Shown one piece after another: positions 52,180-61,151 of a stretch of DNA of 64,000 nucleotides. The position numbers and the translations under genes were made by a program. How positions within the stretch are numbered: position 1 is the first letter of the stretch; the number at the start of each line of letters is the position of its first letter. Below the pieces are notes generated by a model, which made no database searches, was not told where the DNA came from, and saw only the letters and a list, made by a program, of their open reading frames with translations. Source of the DNA: Embleya sp045207655 (lineage in GTDB: Bacteria; Actinomycetota; Actinomycetes; Streptomycetales; Streptomycetaceae); the NCBI RefSeq assembly GCF_045207655.1, contig NZ_CP108784.1:5828001-5892000 (forward strand), read 5' to 3'.

Positions 52180-52507
52180 GCCGCCCCTCCCGACCCCTAG
52201 CATCGACACGACGATGTCCATCGACGGTACGTCACTCCTTCGTGTGAAGGCCGACAAAGCCGGGAGTGGCGTTGTCGACGGCCGGGCACGTTGAGTGCAG
52301 TGGCTCACCATTCCGAGACGGTGAGTAACGAATTGTTCCTTCACATCGGACAATTGCCCACATGTGATTACGGACAGCAACTGGTGCCTGTGGTACATCC
52401 GTGGTCTGTGGGGCACAATGGAAGACCGGGATTCGAACAGGCAGTCCGAGACAAGGGTTGAGGCCGCTGGGGAAGGCGAACCTCGTCCTTGAAGCCTGGA
52501 GGTCCCG
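52180..52507. other. Divergent control region between SGNH lipoprotein and DUF3145 genes
   Basis: 328 bases, relatively AT-rich in the middle. It contains an inverted repeat AATTGTTCC/GGACAATT (52331-52355) and a promoter-like pair for the DUF3145 gene: TGGTAC, 17 bases, CACAAT (about 52392-52420). No gene seen. Confidence 0.5.
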
Positions 52508-53002
52508 GTGACGACACGTGGAGTTCTGTACGTGCACTCCGCGCCGCGTGCGCTGTGCCCGCACGTCGAGTGGGCCGCAGCGGGCGTTCTTGGCGTGCGC
52601 GTGAGTCTTGACTGGGTCCGCCAGCCGGTGGCGCCCGGCATGTTGCGGGCCGAGCTGTCCTGGCAGGGCGCGCCCGGTACCGCGTCGCGCCTTGCCTCGG
52701 CGCTGCGCGGGTGGCACCTGCTGCGCTTCGAGGCCACCGAGGAACCCTCGGCCAACGCCGAGGGGGAGCGCTACAGCAACACCCCCGATCTCGGCATCTT
52801 CCACGCCGTCACGGGGGCGCACGGCGACATCCTGATCCCCGAGGACCGGCTGCGCGCGGTTCTGGGTCGGGCCGCCCGCGGCGAGGTCGATCTGCGCTCC
52901 GAGGTGGAGAAGCTGCTCGGCAAGCCGTGGGACGACGAGCTGGAGCCCTTCCGCTACGCGGGGGAGGGCACGCCGGTGCGCTGGCTGCACCAGGTGGTCT
53001 GA
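52508..53002 (+). CDS. DUF3145 domain protein
   Basis: 164 residues from GTG 52508 (GGAGG seven bases upstream). Recognised by TRGVLYVHSAPRALCPHVEWA and GWHLLRFEATEEPS...GERY, the signature of the DUF3145 family, which I know only from Actinobacteria and usually beside the fab/accD genes. Acidic, cytoplasmic, no known activity. Its constant neighbours hint at lipid metabolism. Converges with accD6-like. Confidence 0.92.
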   Translation: MTTRGVLYVHSAPRALCPHVEWAAAGVLGVRVSLDWVRQPVAPGMLRAELSWQGAPGTASRLASALRGWHLLRFEATEEPSANAEGERYSNTPDLGIFHAVTGAHGDILIPEDRLRAVLGRAARGEVDLRSEVEKLLGKPWDDELEPFRYAGEGTPVRWLHQVV

Positions 53003-53070
53003 GCCCGGGCGGTGGACCCGGGGCGGCGGCCGGAGCCGCCGGGGAGAAGACATACGTATAGACATACCGA

Positions 53071-53111
53071 CGCGTGGGGCCCTTCCGAATCATCCGGAAG
53101 GGCCCCACGCG
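53071..53111. terminator. Bidirectional terminator
   Basis: CGCGTGGGGCCCTTCCG (53071-53087) and its exact complement (53095-53111) with a 7-base loop, between the convergent DUF3145 and carboxyltransferase genes. One of the strongest hairpins in the window. Confidence 0.9.
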
Positions 53112-53126
53112 TCTCCGCCTTCGGGC

Positions 53127-54572
53127 CTACAGCGGGATGTTGCCGTGCGCGCCGCGGGTGCGCGGCGCGGCGGCGATCGCCTTCGCGATCGCGATCCGGC
53201 TCTCGTCCGGGTCGATCACCTCGTCCACGACGCCGAGTTCGATGGCCCGCTCCAGACCGCCGGCGACCTTCTCGTGCTCGGCCGCCAACTCCAGCTCCAC
53301 CTGCGGCCTCAGCTCGTCCGGGACCTCGGCGAGCCGGCGCCGGTGCAGGATGCGCACGGCGGCGACCGCGCCCATCACCGCGACCTCGGCGGTCGGCCAG
53401 GCCAGTACCCGGGTCGCCCCCAGCGAGCGCGAGTTCATCGCGATGTACGCGCCGCCGTACGCCTTGCGCGTGACCATCGTCACGCGCGGCACGACACACT
53501 CGCCGAACGCGTGCAGCAGCTTCGCGCCGCGGCGCACCACGCCGTCCCACTCCTGGCCCACACCGGGCAGGTAGCCGGGCACGTCCACGACCACCACGAG
53601 CGGCACCCCGAACGCGTCGCACATGCGTACGAAGCGGGACGCCTTCTCGGCCGACGCCGAGTCCAGGCAACCGCCCAGGCGCAGCGGGTTGTTCGCGACC
53701 AGGCCCACGGTGCGCCCGCCGAGCCGGCCGAGCGTGGTGACGATGTTCGGCGCCCACTTGGGGTGCAGTTCCTGGCCGGGCTCGTCCAGCAGGCCCTCGA
53801 CCACCGGGTGCACGTCGTAGGCCCGCTTGGCGGACTCGGGCAGCAGCGCGCCCAGTTCGCGGCGGCCTGGGCCGGTCGGGTCGATCTCGCCCTGGTTGGC
53901 CAGCAGGTCGGCCAGGCCGCGGGCCCGGTCGATCGCGTCCTGCTCGGAATCGGCGACCACGTGCACCACACCGCTGCGTCGGCCGTGCGGCTCGGGGCCG
54001 CCCAGGCGCAGCGCGTCGACGTCCTCGCCGGTGACCGAGCGGACCACGTCCGGACCGGTGACGAAGATTCGGCCCTCGGGCGCCAGGATCACGATGTCGG
54101 TCAGCGCGGGCCCGTAGGCCGCGCCGCCGGCGGCCGCGCCGAGCACGACCGAGATCTGCGGGATCCGGCCCGAGGCCATGGTCATCGCGTGGAAGATCCG
54201 GCCCACCGCGTGCAGGCTGGCCACGCCCTCCTGGAGGCGGGCGCCGCCGGAGTGGAACAGCGCGATGATCGGCGCCTGCTCGGCCATCGCCCGCTCGTAC
54301 GCCTCGACCACGATGGCGCAGCCCTCTTCGCCCATCGCGCCGCCCTGGACGGTGGGGTCCGAGGCGTAGGCGACCACCCGGGCGCCGTTGATCGTGCCGA
54401 CGCACGCGAGGGTGCCGGAGGTGGTCTCGTAGGCGGAGATCTCCTCGTACGAGCCCGGGTCCACCAGGTTGCGCAGCCGCAGCCTCGGGTTGCGCGGGTC
54501 GTCGTCGCGGTGCGGACGGGTGGGCCTGGCGGCGGGCGCGGATGCGGCCTTGCCACCGGGTCGGTTGTCCAT
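53127..54572 (-). CDS. accD6: Acyl-CoA carboxylase carboxyltransferase (AccD6-like)
   Basis: 481 residues from ATG 54572; two GTG codons at 54584-54578 are alternative starts. Crotonase-fold carboxyltransferase beta subunit of acetyl/propionyl-CoA carboxylase: the N half has GTINGARVVAYASDPTVQGGAMG and HSGGARLQEGVASLHAVGRIF (oxyanion GGAR), the C half has PGYLPGVGQEWDGVVRRGAKLLHAF and KAYGGAYIAMNSRSLGA. It would make malonyl-CoA for FabD. Last gene of the fab operon (fabD-fabH-acpP-fabF-accD), as with accD6 in mycobacteria. No biotin carboxylase/BCCP gene lies in the window. Confidence 0.92.
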   Translation of the reverse strand: MDNRPGGKAASAPAARPTRPHRDDDPRNPRLRLRNLVDPGSYEEISAYETTSGTLACVGTINGARVVAYASDPTVQGGAMGEEGCAIVVEAYERAMAEQAPIIALFHSGGARLQEGVASLHAVGRIFHAMTMASGRIPQISVVLGAAAGGAAYGPALTDIVILAPEGRIFVTGPDVVRSVTGEDVDALRLGGPEPHGRRSGVVHVVADSEQDAIDRARGLADLLANQGEIDPTGPGRRELGALLPESAKRAYDVHPVVEGLLDEPGQELHPKWAPNIVTTLGRLGGRTVGLVANNPLRLGGCLDSASAEKASRFVRMCDAFGVPLVVVVDVPGYLPGVGQEWDGVVRRGAKLLHAFGECVVPRVTMVTRKAYGGAYIAMNSRSLGATRVLAWPTAEVAVMGAVAAVRILHRRRLAEVPDELRPQVELELAAEHEKVAGGLERAIELGVVDEVIDPDESRIAIAKAIAAAPRTRGAHGNIPL

Positions 54573-54675
54573 CACGGTCACGTGTATACGGTCCGTCCTG
54601 CCCGCCGCGTCACGCGTGTCGGGCATGGTGCCGCCCGGCGGCGCGCGTCGCGGACGAGCGCGAGAAGCCCGGGGG

Positions 54676-55977
<1,302 letters not shown>

Positions 55978-56110
55978 TGTCTTCTCACTCCCACGCTGTT
56001 GTTTCGGGCGATCCGGCGGCTGGGGTGCCGGTGCCGGTGGTGCTGCGACCGACCGGGCCGGACTCGCGGGTGCGGGTCCGGCCCGGGGTACGGCCGGCGC
56101 TGCTTTCGAC

Positions 56111-56359
56111 CTAGGCGGCGGCCTTGACGATGTAGTCCACCGCGTCGCGGACGGTCTTGAGGCCCTTGACGTCGTCGTCCGGGATCTTGACCTCGAACTT
56201 CTCCTCGGCCGCCACGACGACCTCGACCATCGACAGCGAGTCCACGTCCAGGTCGTCGATGAAGGACTTGTCCAGCTCGACCTCGTCCTGCGGGACGCCG
56301 GCGATCTCGTTGACGATGTCGGCGAGGCCCTCGAGGACCTGCTCCTGGCTGGCAGCCAT
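56111..56359 (-). CDS. acpP: Acyl carrier protein AcpP
   Basis: 82 residues from ATG 56359 (AGGAG upstream). Small acidic four-helix protein carrying the fatty acid chain on phosphopantetheine at Ser41 of DLDVDSLSMVEV. 79 bases after fabH and 133 bases before fabF. Confidence 0.98.
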   Translation of the reverse strand: MAASQEQVLEGLADIVNEIAGVPQDEVELDKSFIDDLDVDSLSMVEVVVAAEEKFEVKIPDDDVKGLKTVRDAVDYIVKAAA

Positions 56360-56438
56360 GTTGCTCCTTGATTCGAATCTTCTGCGGTGACGGGTACTGC
56401 TGATATTGCTCGTCCGGTCGGCGGCGACCGACGGGGGA

Positions 56439-57449
56439 CTACGGAAGCGTAATGACCTGCCCCGCGTAGACGAGGCCGGCCCCGAATCCCATGATCAGGG
56501 CGGTGCCTCCGCTGACCGCTTCGCCGCTTTCGAGCATGCGCTCCATCGCGAGCGGGATGGACGCGGCGGAGGTGTTGCCGTTCTCGGCGATGTCGCGGGC
56601 GACCGGCACTTCGGCGGGCAGCTTCAGTGCCTTGATCATCGCGTCGGTGATCCGCATGTTGGCCTGGTGCGGGATGAACGCGTCCAGGTCCTCGGCCTTG
56701 ATCCCGGCGGCGTCCAAGGCCTGCTCGCAGACCTTGGCCATCTCCCACACGGCCCAGCGGAAGACCTTCTGGCCTTCCATCTTGAGCGTGGGGAATTCCT
56801 GCTCGCGATCCTCGCGCAGGTCGTTCCAGTCGACGGTCTGGGTGATCGCCTCGGACTGCGAACCGTCCGAACCCCACACGACCGGGCCGATGCCCGGCGT
56901 GGCCGAGGGACCGATCACGACGGCGCCCGCGCCGTCGCCGAAGATGAACGCGGTGCCGCGGTCCGACAGGTTGGTCAGGTCGCTGAGTCGCTCGACCCCG
57001 ATCACCAGGACGTACTCGGCGCTGCCGGCGCGGACCATGTCGCTGCCCAGCGAGACGCCGTAGCAGAAGCCCGCGCAGGCCGCGGAGACGTCGAACGCCG
57101 CCGCCCGCCCGCCGCCCGCGCCCAGGCGGTGCGCGATCTCGGTCGCGATGGCCGGGGTCTGCTTGAGGTGGGTGACCGTCGAGACGATCACGCAGCCCAC
57201 CTGCGAGGCGTCCAGGCCGGCGTGCGCGAGGGCCTTGCCGGCCGCCGCGATGGACATCTCGGCGACGGTCTCCTCCGGGGAGGCCCAGCGCCGGGTCTTG
57301 ATCCCGGACCGGCTCTGGATCCACTCGTCGGACGAGTCGATCCGGTCCACCAGCTCGGAGTTGGGCACGATCCGAGCCGGGCGGTAACCGCCGACGCCGA
57401 GGATGCGCGCGTGCGCGGCACCGGCGCGGGGGGTGATGGTAGCGGTCAC
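56439..57449 (-). CDS. fabH: Beta-ketoacyl-ACP synthase III FabH
   Basis: 336 residues from GTG 57449 (GGGAGG seven bases upstream on the minus strand). Starts fatty acid synthesis by condensing an acyl-CoA primer, branched in streptomycetes, with malonyl-ACP. The triad Cys125 (SAACAGF), His261 (IPHQAN) and Asn292 (NGNTSAAS) is visible. In the operon between fabD (73-base gap) and acpP. Confidence 0.97.
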   Translation of the reverse strand: MTATITPRAGAAHARILGVGGYRPARIVPNSELVDRIDSSDEWIQSRSGIKTRRWASPEETVAEMSIAAAGKALAHAGLDASQVGCVIVSTVTHLKQTPAIATEIAHRLGAGGGRAAAFDVSAACAGFCYGVSLGSDMVRAGSAEYVLVIGVERLSDLTNLSDRGTAFIFGDGAGAVVIGPSATPGIGPVVWGSDGSQSEAITQTVDWNDLREDREQEFPTLKMEGQKVFRWAVWEMAKVCEQALDAAGIKAEDLDAFIPHQANMRITDAMIKALKLPAEVPVARDIAENGNTSAASIPLAMERMLESGEAVSGGTALIMGFGAGLVYAGQVITLP

Positions 57450-57522
57450 GCGTGGTCCTCCCGTACGGGTTCGAGGCCGGGTGGGTTCGCGGCCGGGTGC
57501 GGAGCGACTGTCACGACGTACG

Positions 57523-58704
57523 TCACAGCGAGCTCTGCGGGTGGATGCGCAGCAGCGGCATGCCGGGCGCGACCGGGTCGCCGTCCTCGACGAGCCACTC
57601 GACCACGGTGCCGCCGTGCGGGACGGTGATGGTCTGCTCGTCACGGTGCGAGCGCACCGTGGCGACGCGGGAGCCGGGCACCAGCGAGTCGCCCGCCTTG
57701 ACGTTGGTGAGCTCGACGATGCCCTTGAACGGCGCGACCACCAGGCGCCACGTGGGCGAGGCGTCGATCGTGCTGGGGCTGCCGTGCCGCTCGACCAGCT
57801 TACGGGCCGCCTCCAGGTCGTCCGGGGTCTTGAGCGCGACCCTCTCCACGTCCGGCAGGGCGCGCTTGGCCAGACCGGTCAGGGTGCCGGCCGGGGCCAC
57901 CTCGATCAGGCCGGTGACGCCCAGGTCCTTCATGGTCTCCATGCACAGGTCCCAGCGCACCGGGTTGGAGACCTGGGTGACCAGCCGCTTGACCACGTCG
58001 CGGCCGTCGTGCAGGACGGCGCCGTCGGAGTTGGAGATGAACGGCGTGCGCGGGTCGCGCACGGTCACGCCCGGGACCAATTCGGCGAGCCGGCTCACCG
58101 CGGAGGCCATGTGCTCGGTGTGGAAGGCGCCGGCCACCGCGAGCGGTCGCACCTTCGCCCGCTCCGGTGGGTCGGCGGCGAACGCGGCGAGCTGCTCCAG
58201 GGTGCCGGCCGCGACGATCTGGCCCGCGCCGTTCATGTTCGCCGGGGTCAGGCCGTGCTCGGCGATCTTGGCGAGCACCGCCTCCGGGGTGCCGCCGAGC
58301 ACCGCGCTCATGCCGGTCTGCGTCACGGCGGCCGCGGCGGCCATGGCCTTGCCGCGTTCGCGGACCAGGGTCATCGCCGACTCGGCGGTGATCACCCCGG
58401 TGCCGGCGGCGGCGGTCAGCTCGCCCACGCTGTGACCGGCGGCGGCGCCGACCACGCGGTAGGCGTCGGAGGGGTGCGGGAAGAGCGCGAGGGCGGCCAC
58501 CAGACCCGAGGCGACGAGCAGCGGCTGGGCCACCGCCGTGTCCCGGATCTCGTCCGCGTCGGCCTTGGTGCCGTAGTGGATCAGGTCGAGCCCCGTGACG
58601 GCGGACCACCAGCGCAGCCGATCGGCCACACCGTCGAGGTCGAGCCAAGGAGCGAGGAATCCGGGCGTCTGGGCACCCTGTCCGGGAGCGACGAGTACGA
58701 GCAC
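57523..58704 (-). CDS. fabD: Malonyl-CoA:ACP transacylase FabD fused to a biotinyl/lipoyl-like domain
   Basis: 393 residues from GTG 58704 (GAGAGG upstream). Residues 1 to about 315 are an ordinary Streptomyces-type FabD: LVLVAPGQGAQTPGF, nucleophile Ser92 in GHSVGE, His in AGAFHTEHM, ending KTPDDLEAARKLVERHGS, where the family normally stops. Here the frame continues without break into about 72 residues (322-393) that read as a biotinyl/lipoyl domain: VVAPFKGIVELTNVKAGDSL, then ITVPHGGTVVEWLVEDGDPV and PLLRIHP. At the place of the modified Lys (usual AMKM) the sequence is SHRDE, so Arg about 354 replaces it and no biotin or lipoate can be attached there. First gene of the fab operon. Confidence 0.95.
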   Translation of the reverse strand: MLVLVAPGQGAQTPGFLAPWLDLDGVADRLRWWSAVTGLDLIHYGTKADADEIRDTAVAQPLLVASGLVAALALFPHPSDAYRVVGAAAGHSVGELTAAAGTGVITAESAMTLVRERGKAMAAAAAVTQTGMSAVLGGTPEAVLAKIAEHGLTPANMNGAGQIVAAGTLEQLAAFAADPPERAKVRPLAVAGAFHTEHMASAVSRLAELVPGVTVRDPRTPFISNSDGAVLHDGRDVVKRLVTQVSNPVRWDLCMETMKDLGVTGLIEVAPAGTLTGLAKRALPDVERVALKTPDDLEAARKLVERHGSPSTIDASPTWRLVVAPFKGIVELTNVKAGDSLVPGSRVATVRSHRDEQTITVPHGGTVVEWLVEDGDPVAPGMPLLRIHPQSSL

Positions 58705-58771
58705 GAGGTCAAGCCTCTCTCCTGCCAGGGGTGTGAGCCCCTTATCGGCAGGGACGAAGATCCGATGGCGA

Positions 58772-58793
58772 CTTTGTGGGTTTCCTACAAAAG
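58772..58793. promoter_or_regulatory. Candidate FasR operator upstream of fabD
   Basis: CTTTGTGGG-TTT-CCTACAAAAG: imperfect inverted repeat in the 98-base space between fasR and fabD, nearest palindrome to the fabD start and AT-rich against the background. FasR is known to bind upstream of fabD and activate fabDHPF in S. coelicolor. Confidence 0.5.
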
Positions 58794-58802
58794 GTGTTCG
58801 GG

Positions 58803-59981
58803 TCAGCTTTCGATCGCGGCGAGCCGGCCGAGGATCAACGAGACCTGGAGGGTGAACGCGGAACGCGTCTCGGTCGGTACGAGTCCGGTAACGTCCACCA
58901 CACGTCGCAGCCGGTAGCGCACGGTATTCGGGTGTACGAAGAGCATCCGGGCGGCTCCCTCGAGACTCGCCGCCTGCTCCAGGTACACGGAGAGTGTCTC
59001 CAGCAGCGCGGAGCCGGCGGCGTGCAGAGGTATGTAGATCTCCTCCACCAACTGGTCCCGGGCCTCCTCGTCGCCCGCGAGCGCGCGCTCGGGCAGGAGA
59101 TCGTCGGCGGACACCGGGCGTGGGGCGTCCGGCCACGCGACGCACGCGCGGTGTCCGGACATCGCCGCCTGCGCGGAGCGGACGGCGGCCAGCAGGTCCG
59201 GTACCTCGGGGCCGACCACCACCGGGCCCGGGCCGAACTGGCCGATCAGCGAACGGGTGGCTCGGATCGGGTCGTCGGTGCCGCCCAGGATCACCACGAG
59301 CCGCTCGCCCTGGACGCCGGTGAGCACGTTCAGTCGGGCGTGCCGGCCGGCCCGGTGGATGCCGTCCACGACCGCCTGGGTGTCCGCGTCCGGGGCGTTG
59401 CCCACCACGACCATGACCGAGTCCGGCGAGCCCCAGCCCAGGGCCGAGGCGCGGGAGAGGATGCCCTCGTCGGCCTCGCCGCGCAGCAGCGAGTGCACGA
59501 CCAGCGCCTCCAGTCGGGCGTCCCACGCGCCGCGCGTCTCGGCGGCGTGCGCGTACACCTGCGCGGTCGCGAAGGCGATCTCCCGGGAGTACAGCAGCAG
59601 CGCCTCGCGCAGCGCCTGCTCGTAGCCGGGCGCGGCCAGGGTGGCGATCTCGGCCTCGACCACCTCGATCGTGGTGCGGATCAACTCCACGGTGTGCGGC
59701 AGCGTGATGGTGCGGGTCAGTTCGCGCGGCGCGGTGCCGAACACGTCGGCGCTGACCTTCTGCGGGGTCTCCGGATGCCGGAACCACTCGGTGAACGCGG
59801 AGATGCCGGCCTGCGCGACCAGGCCGATCCAAGAGCGGTTGTCGGCGGGCATGTTCCGGTACCAGGGGAGCGCCTCGTCCATCCTCGCCAGGGCGGCGCC
59901 GGCCAGTGCGCCGGCGGACTTCTCGAGCCGGCGGACGGTCGCGGCGCGCAAATCGGGCTTGGAACTCACCTTGCCTATCAT
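58803..59981 (-). CDS. fasR: FasR, transcriptional activator of the fab operon (PucR/CdaR family)
   Basis: 392 residues from ATG 59981; GTG 59969 (MSSKPDLRAATV) is nearly as good and closer to known FasR starts. The N-terminal helical domain (PWYRNMPADNRSWIGLVAQAGISAFTEWF in parts) is distinctive of FasR. The C-terminal PucR-type helix-turn-helix is clear: LEGAARMLFVHPNTVRYRLRRV. It sits directly upstream of fabD in the same direction. FasR activates fabDHPF in S. coelicolor. Confidence 0.93.
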   Translation of the reverse strand: MIGKVSSKPDLRAATVRRLEKSAGALAGAALARMDEALPWYRNMPADNRSWIGLVAQAGISAFTEWFRHPETPQKVSADVFGTAPRELTRTITLPHTVELIRTTIEVVEAEIATLAAPGYEQALREALLLYSREIAFATAQVYAHAAETRGAWDARLEALVVHSLLRGEADEGILSRASALGWGSPDSVMVVVGNAPDADTQAVVDGIHRAGRHARLNVLTGVQGERLVVILGGTDDPIRATRSLIGQFGPGPVVVGPEVPDLLAAVRSAQAAMSGHRACVAWPDAPRPVSADDLLPERALAGDEEARDQLVEEIYIPLHAAGSALLETLSVYLEQAASLEGAARMLFVHPNTVRYRLRRVVDVTGLVPTETRSAFTLQVSLILGRLAAIES

Positions 59982-59984
59982 CCT

Positions 59985-60231
59985 CTGCTTGTCGGGCGAC
60001 TCGGTCGCCGGCTCGCGGGTGGGAGTGGGGGTGAGGCGCGGATGGCCCGGGTCTGGGGTGTGGGGGGGCCGGGGTGGCGGGCCGGGTGTCGTGGGCGGGC
60101 GTGGGGTGGCGGGGCCTGGGGTGTGGGGGCGTGGGGTGGCCGGGCCGGGTGTCGTGGGGGCGTGGGGTGGCGGGCGAGAGTCGTGTCCCGCGGCGTTGCT
60201 GCTTGTTGGGCGACTTCGTCGCCGGCTCGCG
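59985..60231. repeat. Direct repeats bracketing a G-rich tract
   Basis: Two 33-base copies beginning CTGCTTGT and ending CGCCGGCTCGCG differ at three positions. The tract between them has many runs of three to seven G, with recurring GTGGGGTGGC and GGGTGTCGTGGG words, hence G-quadruplex potential on the plus strand. The left copy overlaps the fasR 5' end. Confidence 0.75.
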
Positions 60232-60232
60232 A

Positions 60233-60282
60233 GGCACCGCTTTTTCTTTCCCCCGCAAGCTCCTCCAAGAAAAAGCGGCGCC
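60233..60282. repeat. 16-bp inverted repeat with A/T tracts
   Basis: GGCACCGCTTTTTCTT (60233-60248) and AAGAAAAAGCGGCGCC (60267-60282), one mismatch, 18-base loop. It directly follows the right direct repeat. The A and T tracts are striking in this genome; on either strand the hairpin could also act as a terminator with a T-run inside the stem. Confidence 0.8.
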
Positions 60283-60425
60283 TCGCTCGGGACGGCGTGT
60301 CCCTCCGCTTCGCTCCGGGGCACACCGTCCATACCTGCGGCTCCGCCGCTCTCCGCGCTTCGCGCGTCGATCACTGGGGTGGGGGTGGGTCGGGGGCGCT
60401 GACGCGCCTGGGGGGTGGGCGTTGG

Positions 60426-61151
60426 TCATGTGGGGGTGGGCGTGTCGTGGGGTTTGTGGTGTCTGCGGTGGCGGTCGGTGTGGGCGCCGTGTAGTACGGC
60501 GGTGTGTACCGCTCGGGCGAGGCGGGCGCCCCATAGGGAGCGGGGGCCGCCGAAGGGTTCCGTGGGGGTGCCGGGGACTGGTGTGCGGGACGCGATGCAG
60601 ATCGCGTCCGAGGGGGTTCCGGTGCAGGCGTAGCCGGCGTCCAGCAGGGCCTGCACCTTCGCTTCCGTGGCGGTGGCCACCGCGTTGATCAGGGCCGCGT
60701 CGGAGAGGGGGGCGGGGATGGCGGCGAGGACGTTGATCGTGCCGGGCGGGGGTGCGCCGGGGCGGCCCGGGGCCGGGTCGGCGGCCCAGGTCGGGATGCC
60801 GATGCCGGTGGTCACCGCCGCCTCGACGCCCTCGTCCGCGCCGTGTGTCCATGCGGTGACGTCGGCGGCGGTCATCAGGCCCACGCCCGGGCCGGTCAGG
60901 TCCAGTGCGGCGGCCACCTCCTCCAGGTGGGTCACCGGGTCCATGCGGTCGTAGCCGGCGCGGACCTGGAGGTTGAGGACCCACGCGCGTTCGCCGATGC
61001 CGCCGCCCAGCAGTGCGGAGGAGGCCATGCGCCAACCGGGCCCGGCCGGCCACAGCAGGGACGGGCGACGGGTGGTGTCCTCGTCGCGCCACACCGTTCG
61101 CGGGCGGAGCAAGGCGGCCGGCGTCGCGCGCGGGCGGGGCAGGGTGCTCAC
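60426..61151 (-). CDS. cbiZ: Adenosylcobinamide amidohydrolase CbiZ
   Basis: 241 residues from GTG 61151 (GAGGGG upstream), overlapping the stop of the ATPase gene by 4 bases. CbiZ cleaves the aminopropanol side from adenosylcobinamide to give adenosylcobyric acid for cobalamin salvage. Recognised from WRMASSALLGGGIGERAWVLNLQV, TAADVTAWTHGADEGVEAAVTTGIG (in parts), INVLAAIPAPLSDAALINAVATATEAK and GTPSDAICIAS, plus the LWGARLARAVHTAV end. The last 25 residues are His/Thr/Pro-rich. Coupled to a FeCD-type importer, it indicates cobinamide uptake and remodelling. Confidence 0.9.
   Translation of the reverse strand: MSTLPRPRATPAALLRPRTVWRDEDTTRRPSLLWPAGPGWRMASSALLGGGIGERAWVLNLQVRAGYDRMDPVTHLEEVAAALDLTGPGVGLMTAADVTAWTHGADEGVEAAVTTGIGIPTWAADPAPGRPGAPPPGTINVLAAIPAPLSDAALINAVATATEAKVQALLDAGYACTGTPSDAICIASRTPVPGTPTEPFGGPRSLWGARLARAVHTAVLHGAHTDRHRRHHKPHDTPTPT

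Larger units (their letters stand above)
59982..60425. other. Repeat-rich, G-rich region upstream of fasR
   Basis: 444 bases without a credible gene. It holds a 33-base direct repeat (59985-60017 and 60199-60231, 30 of 33 identical), between the copies a tract of G runs in irregular repeats on the plus strand (60018-60180), then a 16-bp inverted repeat (60233-60282) and a GC-rich part with small palindromes. It reads as a dispersed-repeat or folded-DNA region, not as protein code. Confidence 0.6.

Noticed and set aside
57523..61092. Continuous 1189-codon frame that would fuse FabD to everything upstream
   Set aside because: The part beyond 58704 runs antisense-like through fasR in another frame and has no family features; FabD has a proper GTG and ribosome site. 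Only the C-terminal extension of FabD is real.
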